A program made the position numbers and the translations under genes. Positions 1 to 6,275 of a stretch of DNA of 7,803 nt are shown here, one piece after another. The DNA is from Verrucomicrobiota bacterium (GTDB lineage Bacteria > Verrucomicrobiota > Verrucomicrobiia > Opitutales > Seribacteraceae): the NCBI GenBank assembly GCA_030830145.1, contig JAURNO010000529.1, forward strand, positions 1 to 7,803, written 5' to 3'. Below the pieces are notes generated by a model. The model ran no database searches. It was given only the letters and a program-made list of their open reading frames with translations, and had not been told where the DNA came from. The stretch's first letter is position 1; each line of letters opens with the position of its first letter.

Positions 1-1
1 A

Positions 2-270
2 GGGTTTGAGAATTCGTCTAAATCTCAAACTTACGAACTTTCCTCAAACAAGAGGTTTCTCATTGATGCCTTGCGGGCGACCTCTACTCGACTCGAAGAT
101 ACGGACGCCAAGTACCAGTGGGGCCACATGGGACAATGCAATGCGGGACATTTGAGAGGCGGGAGGTCTTCCTTGGCTGTCACTTATGCGATCGTAACGA
201 CCTCAAAAAGGTTTACAAGCGACAATCCGCGCAAAATCAAGTCCATGACTTTCGCAAACAAAACGAGAAT
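2..270 (+). pseudogene. Decayed remnant of a small conserved hypothetical protein, 5' end outside window
   Basis: Reading frame 2 is open from the left edge and encodes a convincing protein stretch, FLIDALRATSTRLEDTDAKY (56-115), followed by QWGHMGQCNAGHL (116-154). From memory this matches the N-terminus of a family of roughly 150-residue uncharacterised proteins, common in Bacteroidota and relatives, with a [W]GHxGxCNxGHL signature. After 154 the similarity stops. A short piece resembling the family's later 'DRxDLxxLxxLS' region appears in frame 1 (DRNDLKKVYK, 187-216). A third piece, NPRKIKSMTFANKTRIN, continues in frame 2 (224-271). Family members have roughly 45 more residues between the first two pieces, so an internal deletion plus frameshifts is the simplest reading. 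No ATG, GTG or TTG lies in frame between the edge and codon 56, so the start is probably outside. It converges on the BASS transporter gene. The function of the family is not known to me. The N-terminal match is strong; the later pieces are less certain. Confidence 0.55.
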
Positions 271-1208
271 CAATCTCCCGGATCAGGATTACGCCTCCAG
301 CGGATTGCCAGGAAACTCCCAATCAGACAATGCATCACGGCACTTAAGGCGCAAGGGGCAGGCACCATCGGCATTTGTGAAAAATGCTTGCTCGCCAAAG
401 CCATGCCCAAGCCTGAATTCTGCATGCCGACTTCAATCGAAAGCGTTCGTCTCTGCCCTTCGGATAGGCCAAACAGGGAGGCCATTGCGTAGCCCAATCC
501 GAATCCTCCGAAATGCAACGCCAAAACCGAAGCAGTGAGGACTTTCCAATTCTCAAGAATCAGATCCTTTTTGGCGGCCAGAACGAAACCGACGATGAGC
601 AGGATAAAAACCACCGAAACCAGCGGGGAATAAGAAGACGCCTTGCGAGCCGATATCGTAAAAAAACGATTCCATGCCACTCCCACTGACAAGGGCAGCA
701 GAACGATCCAAAGGATTCCCCTGAACAAGGCCCACGGATCAACCGGCAGATAATGCCCTGCGTACCAACTCGTAAGGAGCGGAGTCATCCAAATCGCGGC
801 AAGGGTAGAGGCAAGGGTCAAACTGACCGAGAGCGCGACCTTTCCTCGGGCAAGGAAAACAACCACGTTGGACGCCGTTCCCCCCGGGCAGGAAGCCACG
901 AGGATCAACCCCACCGCCATTTCCGGAGGCAGCTTCATGAGATAAGCGATCAAAGCACCCCAAGCGGGCATGATGAGAAATTGAGCGCAAACCCCCAAGC
1001 CGATCACCTTGGGTTCCTTCCAGACCCGTACGAAGTCCTCCGCCTTCAGGGTCATCCCCATCCCCAACATGATCATTCCCAAACCTGCATCGATCGCCTC
1101 TTTGCCAAACCACAAGAAACACCTGGGTTCCACCAATGCGACAATTCCGACCAAGACCGACCAAAGGGGAAATAGATTGGTACCTATGCGAATGCAGTTC
1201 GTCAGCAT
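270..1208 (-). CDS. Bile acid:sodium symporter (BASS) family transporter
   Basis: Inner-membrane secondary transporter of 312 residues, the usual length for bacterial BASS proteins, with about ten hydrophobic segments (near 12-34, 38-54, 67-90, 97-121, 125-150, 161-183, 192-211, 222-248, 256-275 and 281-303). The residues that form the two sodium sites in the Neisseria ASBT homologue all have counterparts here, each one position lower: Q76, S113, N114, S127, T131, E259, V260, M262 and Q263. They sit in the motifs CPGGTASNV (108-115) and EVGMQNSGLG (259-268), the two crossover helices. This constant register supports the ATG at 1208. The frame stays open upstream to an ATG at 1364, but that extra stretch is polar and unlike the family. 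A GGAG lies about 13 bases before the ATG, which is far for a ribosome site. Substrate is unknown: bile acids, pantoate, keto acids and sulfonates are all handled by relatives. It is not ACR3, the arsenite carrier of the same superfamily, whose cysteine-containing helix 4 signature is absent. Confidence 0.93.
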   Translation of the reverse strand: MLTNCIRIGTNLFPLWSVLVGIVALVEPRCFLWFGKEAIDAGLGMIMLGMGMTLKAEDFVRVWKEPKVIGLGVCAQFLIMPAWGALIAYLMKLPPEMAVGLILVASCPGGTASNVVVFLARGKVALSVSLTLASTLAAIWMTPLLTSWYAGHYLPVDPWALFRGILWIVLLPLSVGVAWNRFFTISARKASSYSPLVSVVFILLIVGFVLAAKKDLILENWKVLTASVLALHFGGFGLGYAMASLFGLSEGQRRTLSIEVGMQNSGLGMALASKHFSQMPMVPAPCALSAVMHCLIGSFLAIRWRRNPDPGD

Positions 1209-1373
1209 GTAAACCAAGAGACTCCGCCTCCACCCCGTTGGCAAGAAAAAGTAGAAAAGATCAGTCCGCCCGATTCTGAGTTCGATCTCATGGAGTTGGA
1301 GATTGAGTTTTCGAACTTTTTGCCTTTCCCTTTGGCCGAGTCCCGGGTGCCAGCTCCAATCCAAGTCAAAACC

Positions 1374-1508
1374 ATGAAATCAAGCCGCAAGCTTAAGATT
1401 GCCATCGTCCTTTCGATCTCCATCCTGATCAACGTCTTTCTGATTTGGGAAGTCTTTCGTTTGCGTGCGGAGAACAGCCTGCTACACCAAGAAAGAAGCG
1501 AGCGATAG
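1374..1508 (+). CDS. Possible 44-residue single-pass membrane micro-protein
   Basis: A short frame encodes a basic N-terminus (MKSSRKLK), one hydrophobic helix (IAIVLSISILINVFLIWEVF, residues 9-28) and a short charged heptad-like tail (RLRAENSLLHQE, 29-40). This layout is that of a type II membrane anchor with a coiled-coil start, as in FtsL/FtsB-like proteins, but far shorter. The same frame is open back to an ATG at 1290; I prefer the ATG at 1374 because positive charges followed directly by a membrane helix give a coherent protein. No Shine-Dalgarno motif is seen, which is normal in this window. It diverges from the BASS gene and converges on the discoidin-like gene with a 19-base gap, and it fills a space that would otherwise be empty. 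No homologue is recognised. It could be a chance frame or the 5' stub of a lost gene. Confidence 0.4.
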   Translation: MKSSRKLKIAIVLSISILINVFLIWEVFRLRAENSLLHQERSER

Positions 1509-1527
1509 CCAGACTAAAATCTTCCTT

Positions 1528-2067
1528 TTACTTGACGATCTCCCAAAACTCGACCTCACCCCAAAGGTGACCCCACCCTTGGAATTTCGGACTGAGTCGG
1601 AAGTAACGTGCCTTGACGGCCCGCAGGTCGATTTCCGCCCACGCTCCTTTTCCTCTTGCCGCGACGAACCCCTCGTACTCGTTAAAATCAAGAAAGCGCT
1701 CTCCATCCCTGCTCACCTCGACCTTGATTTCGGCTAATTCATCCCCACGGTCCCAAGGCTGGAAATATACCCGAACGACGCCAATTCTCTTCTCCTCCCC
1801 CAAATCGAAGATAAACGTCGGGTTCACTTTGTACCATGCCGTCCAAGTCGATCGCCAACCGTCTTTGGGCAACTTCCCGTCTATCAGAAGATCCATGGTG
1901 AGGCGACGCCCGTCCATGGTTGGTTTGTCCGGACTCGAAACCTGAGACACAGGACTTAACTTGAACTTGCGTGAATCTCCGGGGCGGTCCCGGTTTTGGC
2001 CCAAAGCAATACTCGACCATAGGACGAAAAAGGCAAGAGGGATGATCGACGGCAAAAATTTATTCAT
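1528..2067 (-). CDS. Exported discoidin-like (F5/8 type C) domain protein
   Basis: 179 residues. An N-terminal signal peptide (MNKFLPSIIPLAFFVLWSSI, then ALG before Q24) predicts export; the likely cleavage is after residue 23. Residues about 45-178 read as a galactose-binding-like beta sandwich of the F5/8 type C (discoidin) kind: LIDGKLPKDGWRS (61-73), FIFDLGEEKRIGVVRVYF (85-102), IKVEVSRDGERF (114-125) and the closing strand pair ARYFRLSP (153-160) and GEVEFWEI (170-177) follow the usual pattern of 'density of D-G, FDLG, V.V.S.DG..F, RY.R....'. Such domains usually bind carbohydrates or membranes; no catalytic domain is attached. It is the third co-directional gene after the LysR regulator and the nuclease-like lipoprotein, 50 bases behind the latter. 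The ATG at 2067 is the only start that leaves the whole signal peptide intact. Ligand unknown. Confidence 0.8.
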   Translation of the reverse strand: MNKFLPSIIPLAFFVLWSSIALGQNRDRPGDSRKFKLSPVSQVSSPDKPTMDGRRLTMDLLIDGKLPKDGWRSTWTAWYKVNPTFIFDLGEEKRIGVVRVYFQPWDRGDELAEIKVEVSRDGERFLDFNEYEGFVAARGKGAWAEIDLRAVKARYFRLSPKFQGWGHLWGEVEFWEIVK

Positions 2068-2084
2068 CCATCTTTATTGAATGC

Positions 2085-2106
2085 AATCTTCTGCGCATGC
2101 AAGATT
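2085..2106. promoter_or_regulatory. Short inverted repeat between two co-directional genes
   Basis: AATCTT (2085-2090) and AAGATT (2101-2106) form a 6-base-pair inverted repeat with a 10-base loop that itself contains the palindrome GCATGC. It lies in the 50-base gap between the nuclease-like lipoprotein gene and the discoidin-like gene, both on the minus strand. No T-run follows, so it is not a typical intrinsic terminator. It might be an operator or an mRNA processing hairpin, or may be chance. A separate perfect 10-base palindrome, AATGATCATT (2113-2122), covers the lipoprotein stop codon. Confidence 0.2.
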
Positions 2107-2117
2107 CAACCGAATGA

Positions 2118-2531
2118 TCATTGGATTAATCGACCGTCAAGATAAAGGTCCGCCAAGACCCAAAAACCGCCTTCCCCTCGCTCGAGGTTTCGAAGTTCGA
2201 CGGTACGGGCATCCTCCATCGCTCGCTTGAACTTGAGCCATTGATCAAAAGCGAGGGCGGCCTTTCGGGGATCCTCTTGCTTGATCGATTCGGCTCGCAA
2301 ACCACGAACCCGAATGGTCAGTGCTTCGCCAAAAACCGGATGAACCCCGGGCAAAGTGGTCACAAACGAATTTCCACTAGTCATCTCCTTGAGGTCTCTT
2401 TCCTTGTCCAGGAGGAAACGCTTGGGGAAAACGGTTCGCTCTTGATGGATCGCTTGTTTGGTAACGGCGCACCCGGACATCAGACAACACGCAAAAGCCA
2501 CAAGACGGGCACATCCGGGAATTTTCTTCAT
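2118..2531 (-). CDS. Lipoprotein with degenerate staphylococcal nuclease-like domain
   Basis: 137 residues from the ATG at 2531. A basic start (MKK), a hydrophobic stretch and LMSGC with Cys21 make a plausible lipobox, predicting lipid anchoring after export. Residues about 66-134 resemble the SNase/thermonuclease fold: FGEALTIRVRG (67-77) matches the first barrel strands, and VELRNLERG (111-119) with WVLADLYLDG (124-133) matches the strongly conserved 'ELRN..RG..FR.LADVY.DG' block. The catalytic residues are not conserved: relative to Staphylococcus nuclease, Arg35 may be kept as R76, but Asp40, Glu43 and Arg87 align with R79, S82 and W124. The protein also stops just after the YLDG strand and lacks the C-terminal helix of active enzymes. 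Nuclease activity is therefore unlikely; a structural or binding role is more probable. The frame is open upstream to 2591, but that start would spoil the lipoprotein signal. It sits 78 bases behind the LysR gene, probably in one transcript. Confidence 0.72.
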   Translation of the reverse strand: MKKIPGCARLVAFACCLMSGCAVTKQAIHQERTVFPKRFLLDKERDLKEMTSGNSFVTTLPGVHPVFGEALTIRVRGLRAESIKQEDPRKAALAFDQWLKFKRAMEDARTVELRNLERGEGGFWVLADLYLDGRLIQ

Positions 2532-2609
2532 TCCAATAAAATTGAAGGTCAAAATCCCGCAAGTCAACCCTTGCGATCGTGCAACGAACACAAGGAACGA
2601 GGCTTTGGT

Positions 2610-3536
2610 CTACAACTTGCGGTTCACCATCCAGTGGCAACCGGATTCTTGGGCCGTTTTGAGGAAGATTCTCTCGGCCTTGTTGATCTCTCGGCCCTTT
2701 CGGATGGAAACTCCCCAAGTTCTATGCAGTTTCTTTCTTCCCAAGGGAAGGCTTTTGAGTTCTCCTCTTCGCACTTCGGAATGAACCGCCCAATCCGCCA
2801 TTAACCCGATTCCAATGCCAACCTTGATCAACTCCTTGCTCGCTTCCGGACTGCTGATTTCCATGAAACCCGCTAGCCTCACTCCCGATCGGGTCAAATA
2901 ATCATTGAGGATCCGAAAGGTGTAGCTTCCCCGATTATAGAAAATGAAACTCTCCCCACCGGCTTCCGACCAATTCACCTTTCCAGCTTCAGCCCATTTG
3001 TGGTTGCTAGGCACGACAACCCTCAACTCATCGGTAAAACAGGGAGCGAATTCAATTTCATTGGTCCGAATAGGTTCAAGGGTGATGGCCATGTCGATTT
3101 CACCCAAGCCAAGCATTTCCAAGCATCTTGGCGTGTCCTCGCACTTCACCTCGAAACGGCAAAGCGGGTGCTCTTTTTTGAATTGGGTCAACATGGGGGG
3201 AAGAAGGAACCTGCACGCTTGAGCGCTTGCCCCCAAACGGATTCTGCCCGCGCCGAATTGCTCAAATCCGTCCAATTCCTCTCGAACCTTTTCCATTTCG
3301 CTCAAAAAAGGACGGGCAAAACGCAAAAGACGGTCTCCCGCCTCCGTCAGGGAAACTTTTTTGCCCTGGCGACGAAAAAGGCGACTTCCACACTCATCCT
3401 CGAGGGACTTCATGGAATGGCTTACCGCAGATTGAGTGAGGAACAATCGCTTGGCCGTATCGGTAAAGCTTCCTGTCGAACAAAGCATGTCAAAAGCCTG
3501 TAATTGACGCGTATCAAAGGGGCGTATTCTTTTCAT
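2610..3536 (-). CDS. LysR-family transcriptional regulator
   Basis: 308 residues, full family length. Residues 9-66 form the winged helix-turn-helix: RQLQAFDMLCSTGSFTDTAK (10-29) is the first helical part, LTQSAVSHSMKSLEDECG (33-50) holds the turn and recognition helix, and LFRRQGKKVSLTEAG (53-67) is the wing. A linker helix follows (68-95), then the periplasmic-binding-protein-like effector domain (about 97-300), opening with GRIRLGAS and containing GEIDMAIT (145-152) and LRVVVPSNHKWA. LysR proteins act as tetramers in the cytoplasm and respond to a small ligand; the ligand here cannot be told from sequence. The CysB/CbbR-like pattern of the effector domain is generic. It is divergent from the PDZ-protein gene, the classic arrangement for a LysR target, and is followed on its own strand by two exported-protein genes. 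Autoregulation and control of either neighbour are possible. There is no Shine-Dalgarno motif before the ATG. Confidence 0.96.
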   Translation of the reverse strand: MKRIRPFDTRQLQAFDMLCSTGSFTDTAKRLFLTQSAVSHSMKSLEDECGSRLFRRQGKKVSLTEAGDRLLRFARPFLSEMEKVREELDGFEQFGAGRIRLGASAQACRFLLPPMLTQFKKEHPLCRFEVKCEDTPRCLEMLGLGEIDMAITLEPIRTNEIEFAPCFTDELRVVVPSNHKWAEAGKVNWSEAGGESFIFYNRGSYTFRILNDYLTRSGVRLAGFMEISSPEASKELIKVGIGIGLMADWAVHSEVRRGELKSLPLGRKKLHRTWGVSIRKGREINKAERIFLKTAQESGCHWMVNRKL

Positions 3537-3723
3537 TGTTGATTATGGTTGTGATATTGACTGAACTTTTAGCATTTCATGAACCAAACTGAATTTTTTC
3601 ACAAAATTGCTGCAAGGTTGATCGTTCCATATCCACTGAAAAAGAGGCGCTCCGCCATTTCGATATGAGCCCTGAAAAATCTTCGCGCTTGTCTGAAAAG
3701 CAAGAACCCCCTACCCTGTAGTT
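3537..3723. promoter_or_regulatory. Divergent intergenic region between the LysR gene and the PDZ-protein gene
   Basis: This 187-base stretch must hold the promoters of both divergent genes. It is AT-rich in its left half. Visible elements are three copies of ACTGAA in the same orientation (3560-3565, 3588-3593, 3635-3640), further related CTGAAAA tracts around 3670 and 3695, and the palindrome TTCATGAA (3576-3583) between the first two copies. LysR proteins bind imperfect dyads of the T-N11-A type, and the TTCATGAA site and its flanks are the best candidate. I could not identify convincing -35 and -10 pairs, nor a riboswitch or small RNA. Confidence 0.4.
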
Positions 3724-4980
3724 ATGCCGATTAATCTGAGAATCATTGCGATTGCCATCCTCCTTGCCGTTGGCTTTCATCAACCACGAGCGAAGCAACA
3801 CCCGATGGAAATATTTGGGGGCGACCTTTTCAATACTTTCCGCACCAATAATTTCGCTGCACTGTTCGACCGTTCGGTCTTTTCGTTCACCGAAACCTCT
3901 TTTCGCGAATTCCTTCATCCTCTCCGCAACAAGAGTATACGGGACAACTTGATCGCCCAGCACAGAATAGCGTTCCCCGCTTCGGTCAATTCTCCAACTC
4001 TAAAGTGGAGAGAGGCGTTCAAGCACAATTGGCGAGAGCAATGGAGACACATCGCTCGCAATTCCGAACGGGATGTCTTTGATCAAGCTTTTGCACCTAT
4101 TCTCGAAGGGGCTCAAAAGGAAGGCATCCAATGGCAAACGGCTCAACTCGTAGCTTGCGAGAATCTTTTGCCCGTAACTTGGACGAACGCTGGATTCAAA
4201 ATCAAAGGCGACCCCGATTTGGAAGGAATCATCATGGGTTTCATTCTCGGAGAAGAAGTCATCTCATCGGTTGAAATGGCAGGCGAGAAGGTGGACTCCA
4301 TCGAAGGGGTTCGGATTGCCGAAGTCTTAATCAATTCCAGGGCCGACAAAGCCGGCTTGCAGGACAATGACCTCATTACCCAAGTCGACGGCAACGACGT
4401 TCAAGGCAAGCTCCATCTCGTTAAACTTGTGTCGGACCGCAATCCGGGCGACTTGGTGAAAATAAAGGTACGACGCGAGACCCCAGAAGAACCAGTGACC
4501 TTGAATTTCCAACTCACTCAAGAAATTGGTACGGGTAATGCCCGAAACCTGTTTATTGACCGTGACTGCACCTACAGGCTTCGATTGGATGACCTTACCT
4601 ACGCCAAAGCGTTCATGGTCGGACTCGACAAACAAGACTCCGAAAAAGCCTACGACAAAGGAATTTTGGGCAACGGGGCAGGACAAGGAGACGTCCTGAT
4701 TCGCTTCGATGAATACACCCCCGAAAACTTGTTCTATTTTTGTCCCGATCAAGAAGGCGCAGGCGGTAAAATCATCGTCAAAGAACCATTCAATTACGAC
4801 AAACCGAACCAGCGCACCGATCTCCTGTTAACCTTCTCCTACGGCCAGCCAACCCGGTTTTACCAAATTCTCATCAAAGAAGTTATCCTTACGGCAAAAG
4901 GGCCGCTTTTATTCGAGCGCCCCCAATGGATTGGACAAGTGCAGCGACCCTTTGGAATATCCAATACCGCGCTCCGCTAG
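3724..4980 (+). CDS. Exported PDZ-domain protein of unknown function
   Basis: 418 residues. A signal peptide-like N-terminus (MPINLRIIAIAILLAVGFHQ, followed by PRA) predicts export. Residues about 190-265 form a PDZ domain: the carboxylate-binding region EGVRIAEVLINSRADKAGL (194-212) leads into QDNDLITQVDGNDVQ (213-227) and VSDRNPGDLVKIKVRRE (236-252), the standard 'A..AGL...D.I..V.G..V' and 'PGD.V...V.R' patterns. A second, weaker PDZ-like unit may span about 294-372, with AYDKGILGNGAGQGDVLIRF (309-328). No protease, peptidase triad or other catalytic domain is seen, so it is a scaffold or substrate-binding protein rather than a DegP/Ctp-type enzyme. The N-terminal 120 residues are not recognised. 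The gene diverges from the LysR regulator and may be its target. Its stop codon overlaps that of the convergent MORN-lipoprotein gene. Start: the first ATG in frame, and the only one that includes the signal peptide. Confidence 0.85.
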   Translation: MPINLRIIAIAILLAVGFHQPRAKQHPMEIFGGDLFNTFRTNNFAALFDRSVFSFTETSFREFLHPLRNKSIRDNLIAQHRIAFPASVNSPTLKWREAFKHNWREQWRHIARNSERDVFDQAFAPILEGAQKEGIQWQTAQLVACENLLPVTWTNAGFKIKGDPDLEGIIMGFILGEEVISSVEMAGEKVDSIEGVRIAEVLINSRADKAGLQDNDLITQVDGNDVQGKLHLVKLVSDRNPGDLVKIKVRRETPEEPVTLNFQLTQEIGTGNARNLFIDRDCTYRLRLDDLTYAKAFMVGLDKQDSEKAYDKGILGNGAGQGDVLIRFDEYTPENLFYFCPDQEGAGGKIIVKEPFNYDKPNQRTDLLLTFSYGQPTRFYQILIKEVILTAKGPLLFERPQWIGQVQRPFGISNTALR

Positions 4981-5477
4981 TTCATCAATTTCTCGATCAA
5001 TTGACCGTTTTTGTAACGGGCGGCCCGAATCAGTTTTCCCCGGTCGTCCCATTCCCTGAAGATTCCGTTTTGCATTCCGTCGAACCATTGCCCTTCGCTC
5101 TTCAAAATTCCCCTCGGATACCAAAATCGTTCCATCCCATCCTTCTTGCCATTTAAAAATCCTGCCTCGGCACGGGGAGAGAGGTCGGGATACTTTTCGA
5201 TTACCATCCCGGTATAAGGTTCTCGAGCCACATCATTGTGCCAAAGCCCGCTCAGCTTATCCATGACCAAGCCTTCTCCGTTAATCGTTTTGATTTTCAA
5301 GGCAAGACGAACGTTCTCCCACCTGAGTGATTCCACTTCATTTTCCAAATCACGAATCCTCCTGCTACGATCCAAAGCCCCCGATTCAACCGAACCCTCG
5401 GATTCGGCATCCTCTTCCGAACACCCAAGAAGAAGGATAAACGGAAGAAACAAAACGCAAACAAGTACTCTCTTCAT
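4977..5477 (-). CDS. MORN-repeat-type lipoprotein with coiled coil
   Basis: 166 residues. The start MKRVLVCVLFLPFILLLGC, with the lipobox LLGC (Cys19), is a strong lipoprotein signal; S-E-E follows the cysteine. Residues 36-66 form a short coiled coil (RSRRIRDLENEVESLRWENV at 37-56). From about 76 onward there are repeats of the MORN_2/YwqK kind: PYTGMVIEKYPD (87-98), AEAGFLNGKKDGMERFWYPR (103-122), LKSEGQWFDGMQNGIFREWD (125-144) and LIRAARYKNGQL (149-160), each a G.W..G...G....YY.NG beta-hairpin. Databases often label such proteins 'YwqK family antitoxin', but that label rests on little evidence and nothing here resembles a toxin partner. The likely role is cell-surface or periplasmic binding. 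GGGAGA lies directly before the ATG, closer than an ideal ribosome site. The gene converges on the PDZ-protein gene and ends in the shared CTAG. Confidence 0.85.
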   Translation of the reverse strand: MKRVLVCVLFLPFILLLGCSEEDAESEGSVESGALDRSRRIRDLENEVESLRWENVRLALKIKTINGEGLVMDKLSGLWHNDVAREPYTGMVIEKYPDLSPRAEAGFLNGKKDGMERFWYPRGILKSEGQWFDGMQNGIFREWDDRGKLIRAARYKNGQLIEKLMN

Positions 5478-5576
5478 TCTCCCGAACCGATAACCGAGCT
5501 TACCTCAAAGGCAAGTCGATACCCTAAATTTTCGGCAAAAAACCTTTGTGTCGACCGTGCGCATACGAATCTCTGC

Positions 5577-6275
5577 CTATCTCTTCTCCAAGGCCCGCAA
5601 GCGATTCTCGAGCTGCTGCAAACGAAATCTCAACTCGGCATTTTCCATATGGACGTTCCTCAACTCGGTCCGCAAAAGCTCGACTTGCAGCTCCTGTCGC
5701 ACGGCGTCGATGCGGAGATCCCCAGCACCTTCCCTCGGACGGGAAGCCTCTCCCTCCCGCGACGCCTCCCGGGATTCCCGCTTTCTTTTCTCGATCATCT
5801 CAAGTTCACGCCTGTGGGCATCGCGATCAAAACCCCGCTCACGAGGCTGCTCTTTTTCCCCCTCTCGACGTAAATCTCCTCTCTCAGAGATCAAGGCCCG
5901 CCGGGCCATCTCCCGCTGATCCCCATTGAGTTCCAAAACATACCACCGGTTTCCTTCCCCATATCCCAATTCCAAAGGAAAAGTCTGCCCGCGCTCCAAA
6001 GTTCTCGCAAATGCCTGCTGCATCATGCGAGCCTCTCCTGCTCCCCGGATCCCAACCAGGATTGACTGACCTGTCAGGCTCTCCGGCTTGGACGCCCGGT
6101 TATTTTTCCAAACCCGGTTGACCCGCAACACCTGCACCCTGAACCCTCCGTCGGTCTTTTCCGTCAAACGAACCATGGCCTGTCCGCTGAACCCTGCCCA
6201 AGGCGGCCTCTCTTCATTTCCCGGGGCGAAGGTTGAAAACAAAAAAAGAGATACAAGGCAGGTAAAGAATTTCAT
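5577..6275 (-). CDS. Exported protein with basic/acidic linker and C-terminal coiled coil
   Basis: 232 residues, not assigned to a known family. The signal peptide is MKFFTCLVSLFLFSTFAPG, with cleavage likely near residue 19. Residues about 26-117 look like a small beta-rich domain (GQAMVRLTEKTDGGFRVQVL at 31-50, SILVGIRG at 71-78, TFPLELGYGEGNRWYVLEL at 98-116), comparable in feel to OB-fold or TIMP-like exported domains, though I cannot name one. Residues 120-185 are very rich in Arg and Glu, with low complexity and probable disorder. Residues 188-232 form a coiled coil with clear heptads (LQVELLRTELRNVHMENAEL from 196, RLQQLENRLRALEK from 218), suggesting dimer or trimer formation. The 99-base gap to the MORN gene downstream leaves co-transcription open. 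It diverges from the SGNH hydrolase gene. Confidence 0.75.
   Translation of the reverse strand: MKFFTCLVSLFLFSTFAPGNEERPPWAGFSGQAMVRLTEKTDGGFRVQVLRVNRVWKNNRASKPESLTGQSILVGIRGAGEARMMQQAFARTLERGQTFPLELGYGEGNRWYVLELNGDQREMARRALISERGDLRREGEKEQPRERGFDRDAHRRELEMIEKRKRESREASREGEASRPREGAGDLRIDAVRQELQVELLRTELRNVHMENAELRFRLQQLENRLRALEKR

Noticed and set aside
4..30. Hairpin GTTTGAGA / TCTCAAAC at the left edge as an attenuator or terminator
   Set aside because: It lies inside the open stretch of the decayed gene, has no T-run and has a weak AT-rich stem with an 11-base loop.
71..538. Long plus-strand open frame reading through the left part of the BASS gene
   Set aside because: Only its first third resembles a protein family; the remainder (after about 270) is antisense to the well-supported transporter gene and has a composition typical of a shadow frame.
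270..1208. Arsenite transporter ACR3, suggested by the DUF6428-like gene at the other end
   Set aside because: The sequence matches the sodium-site pattern of the BASS branch, not ACR3, and the two genes are more than 6 kb apart with unrelated genes between them.
3577..3963. Minus-strand open frame of 128 codons across the intergenic region and the PDZ gene start
   Set aside because: Half of it is antisense to the PDZ protein's N-terminus, including the signal peptide, and its translation shows no recognisable domain.
4327..4752. Minus-strand open frame of 141 codons inside the PDZ gene
   Set aside because: It is wholly antisense to the PDZ domain, which is clearly the coding frame.
4977..5477. 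Antitoxin of a toxin-antitoxin pair (YwqK label)
   Set aside because: The protein is a lipoprotein with MORN-like repeats and no small toxin-like gene lies beside it.
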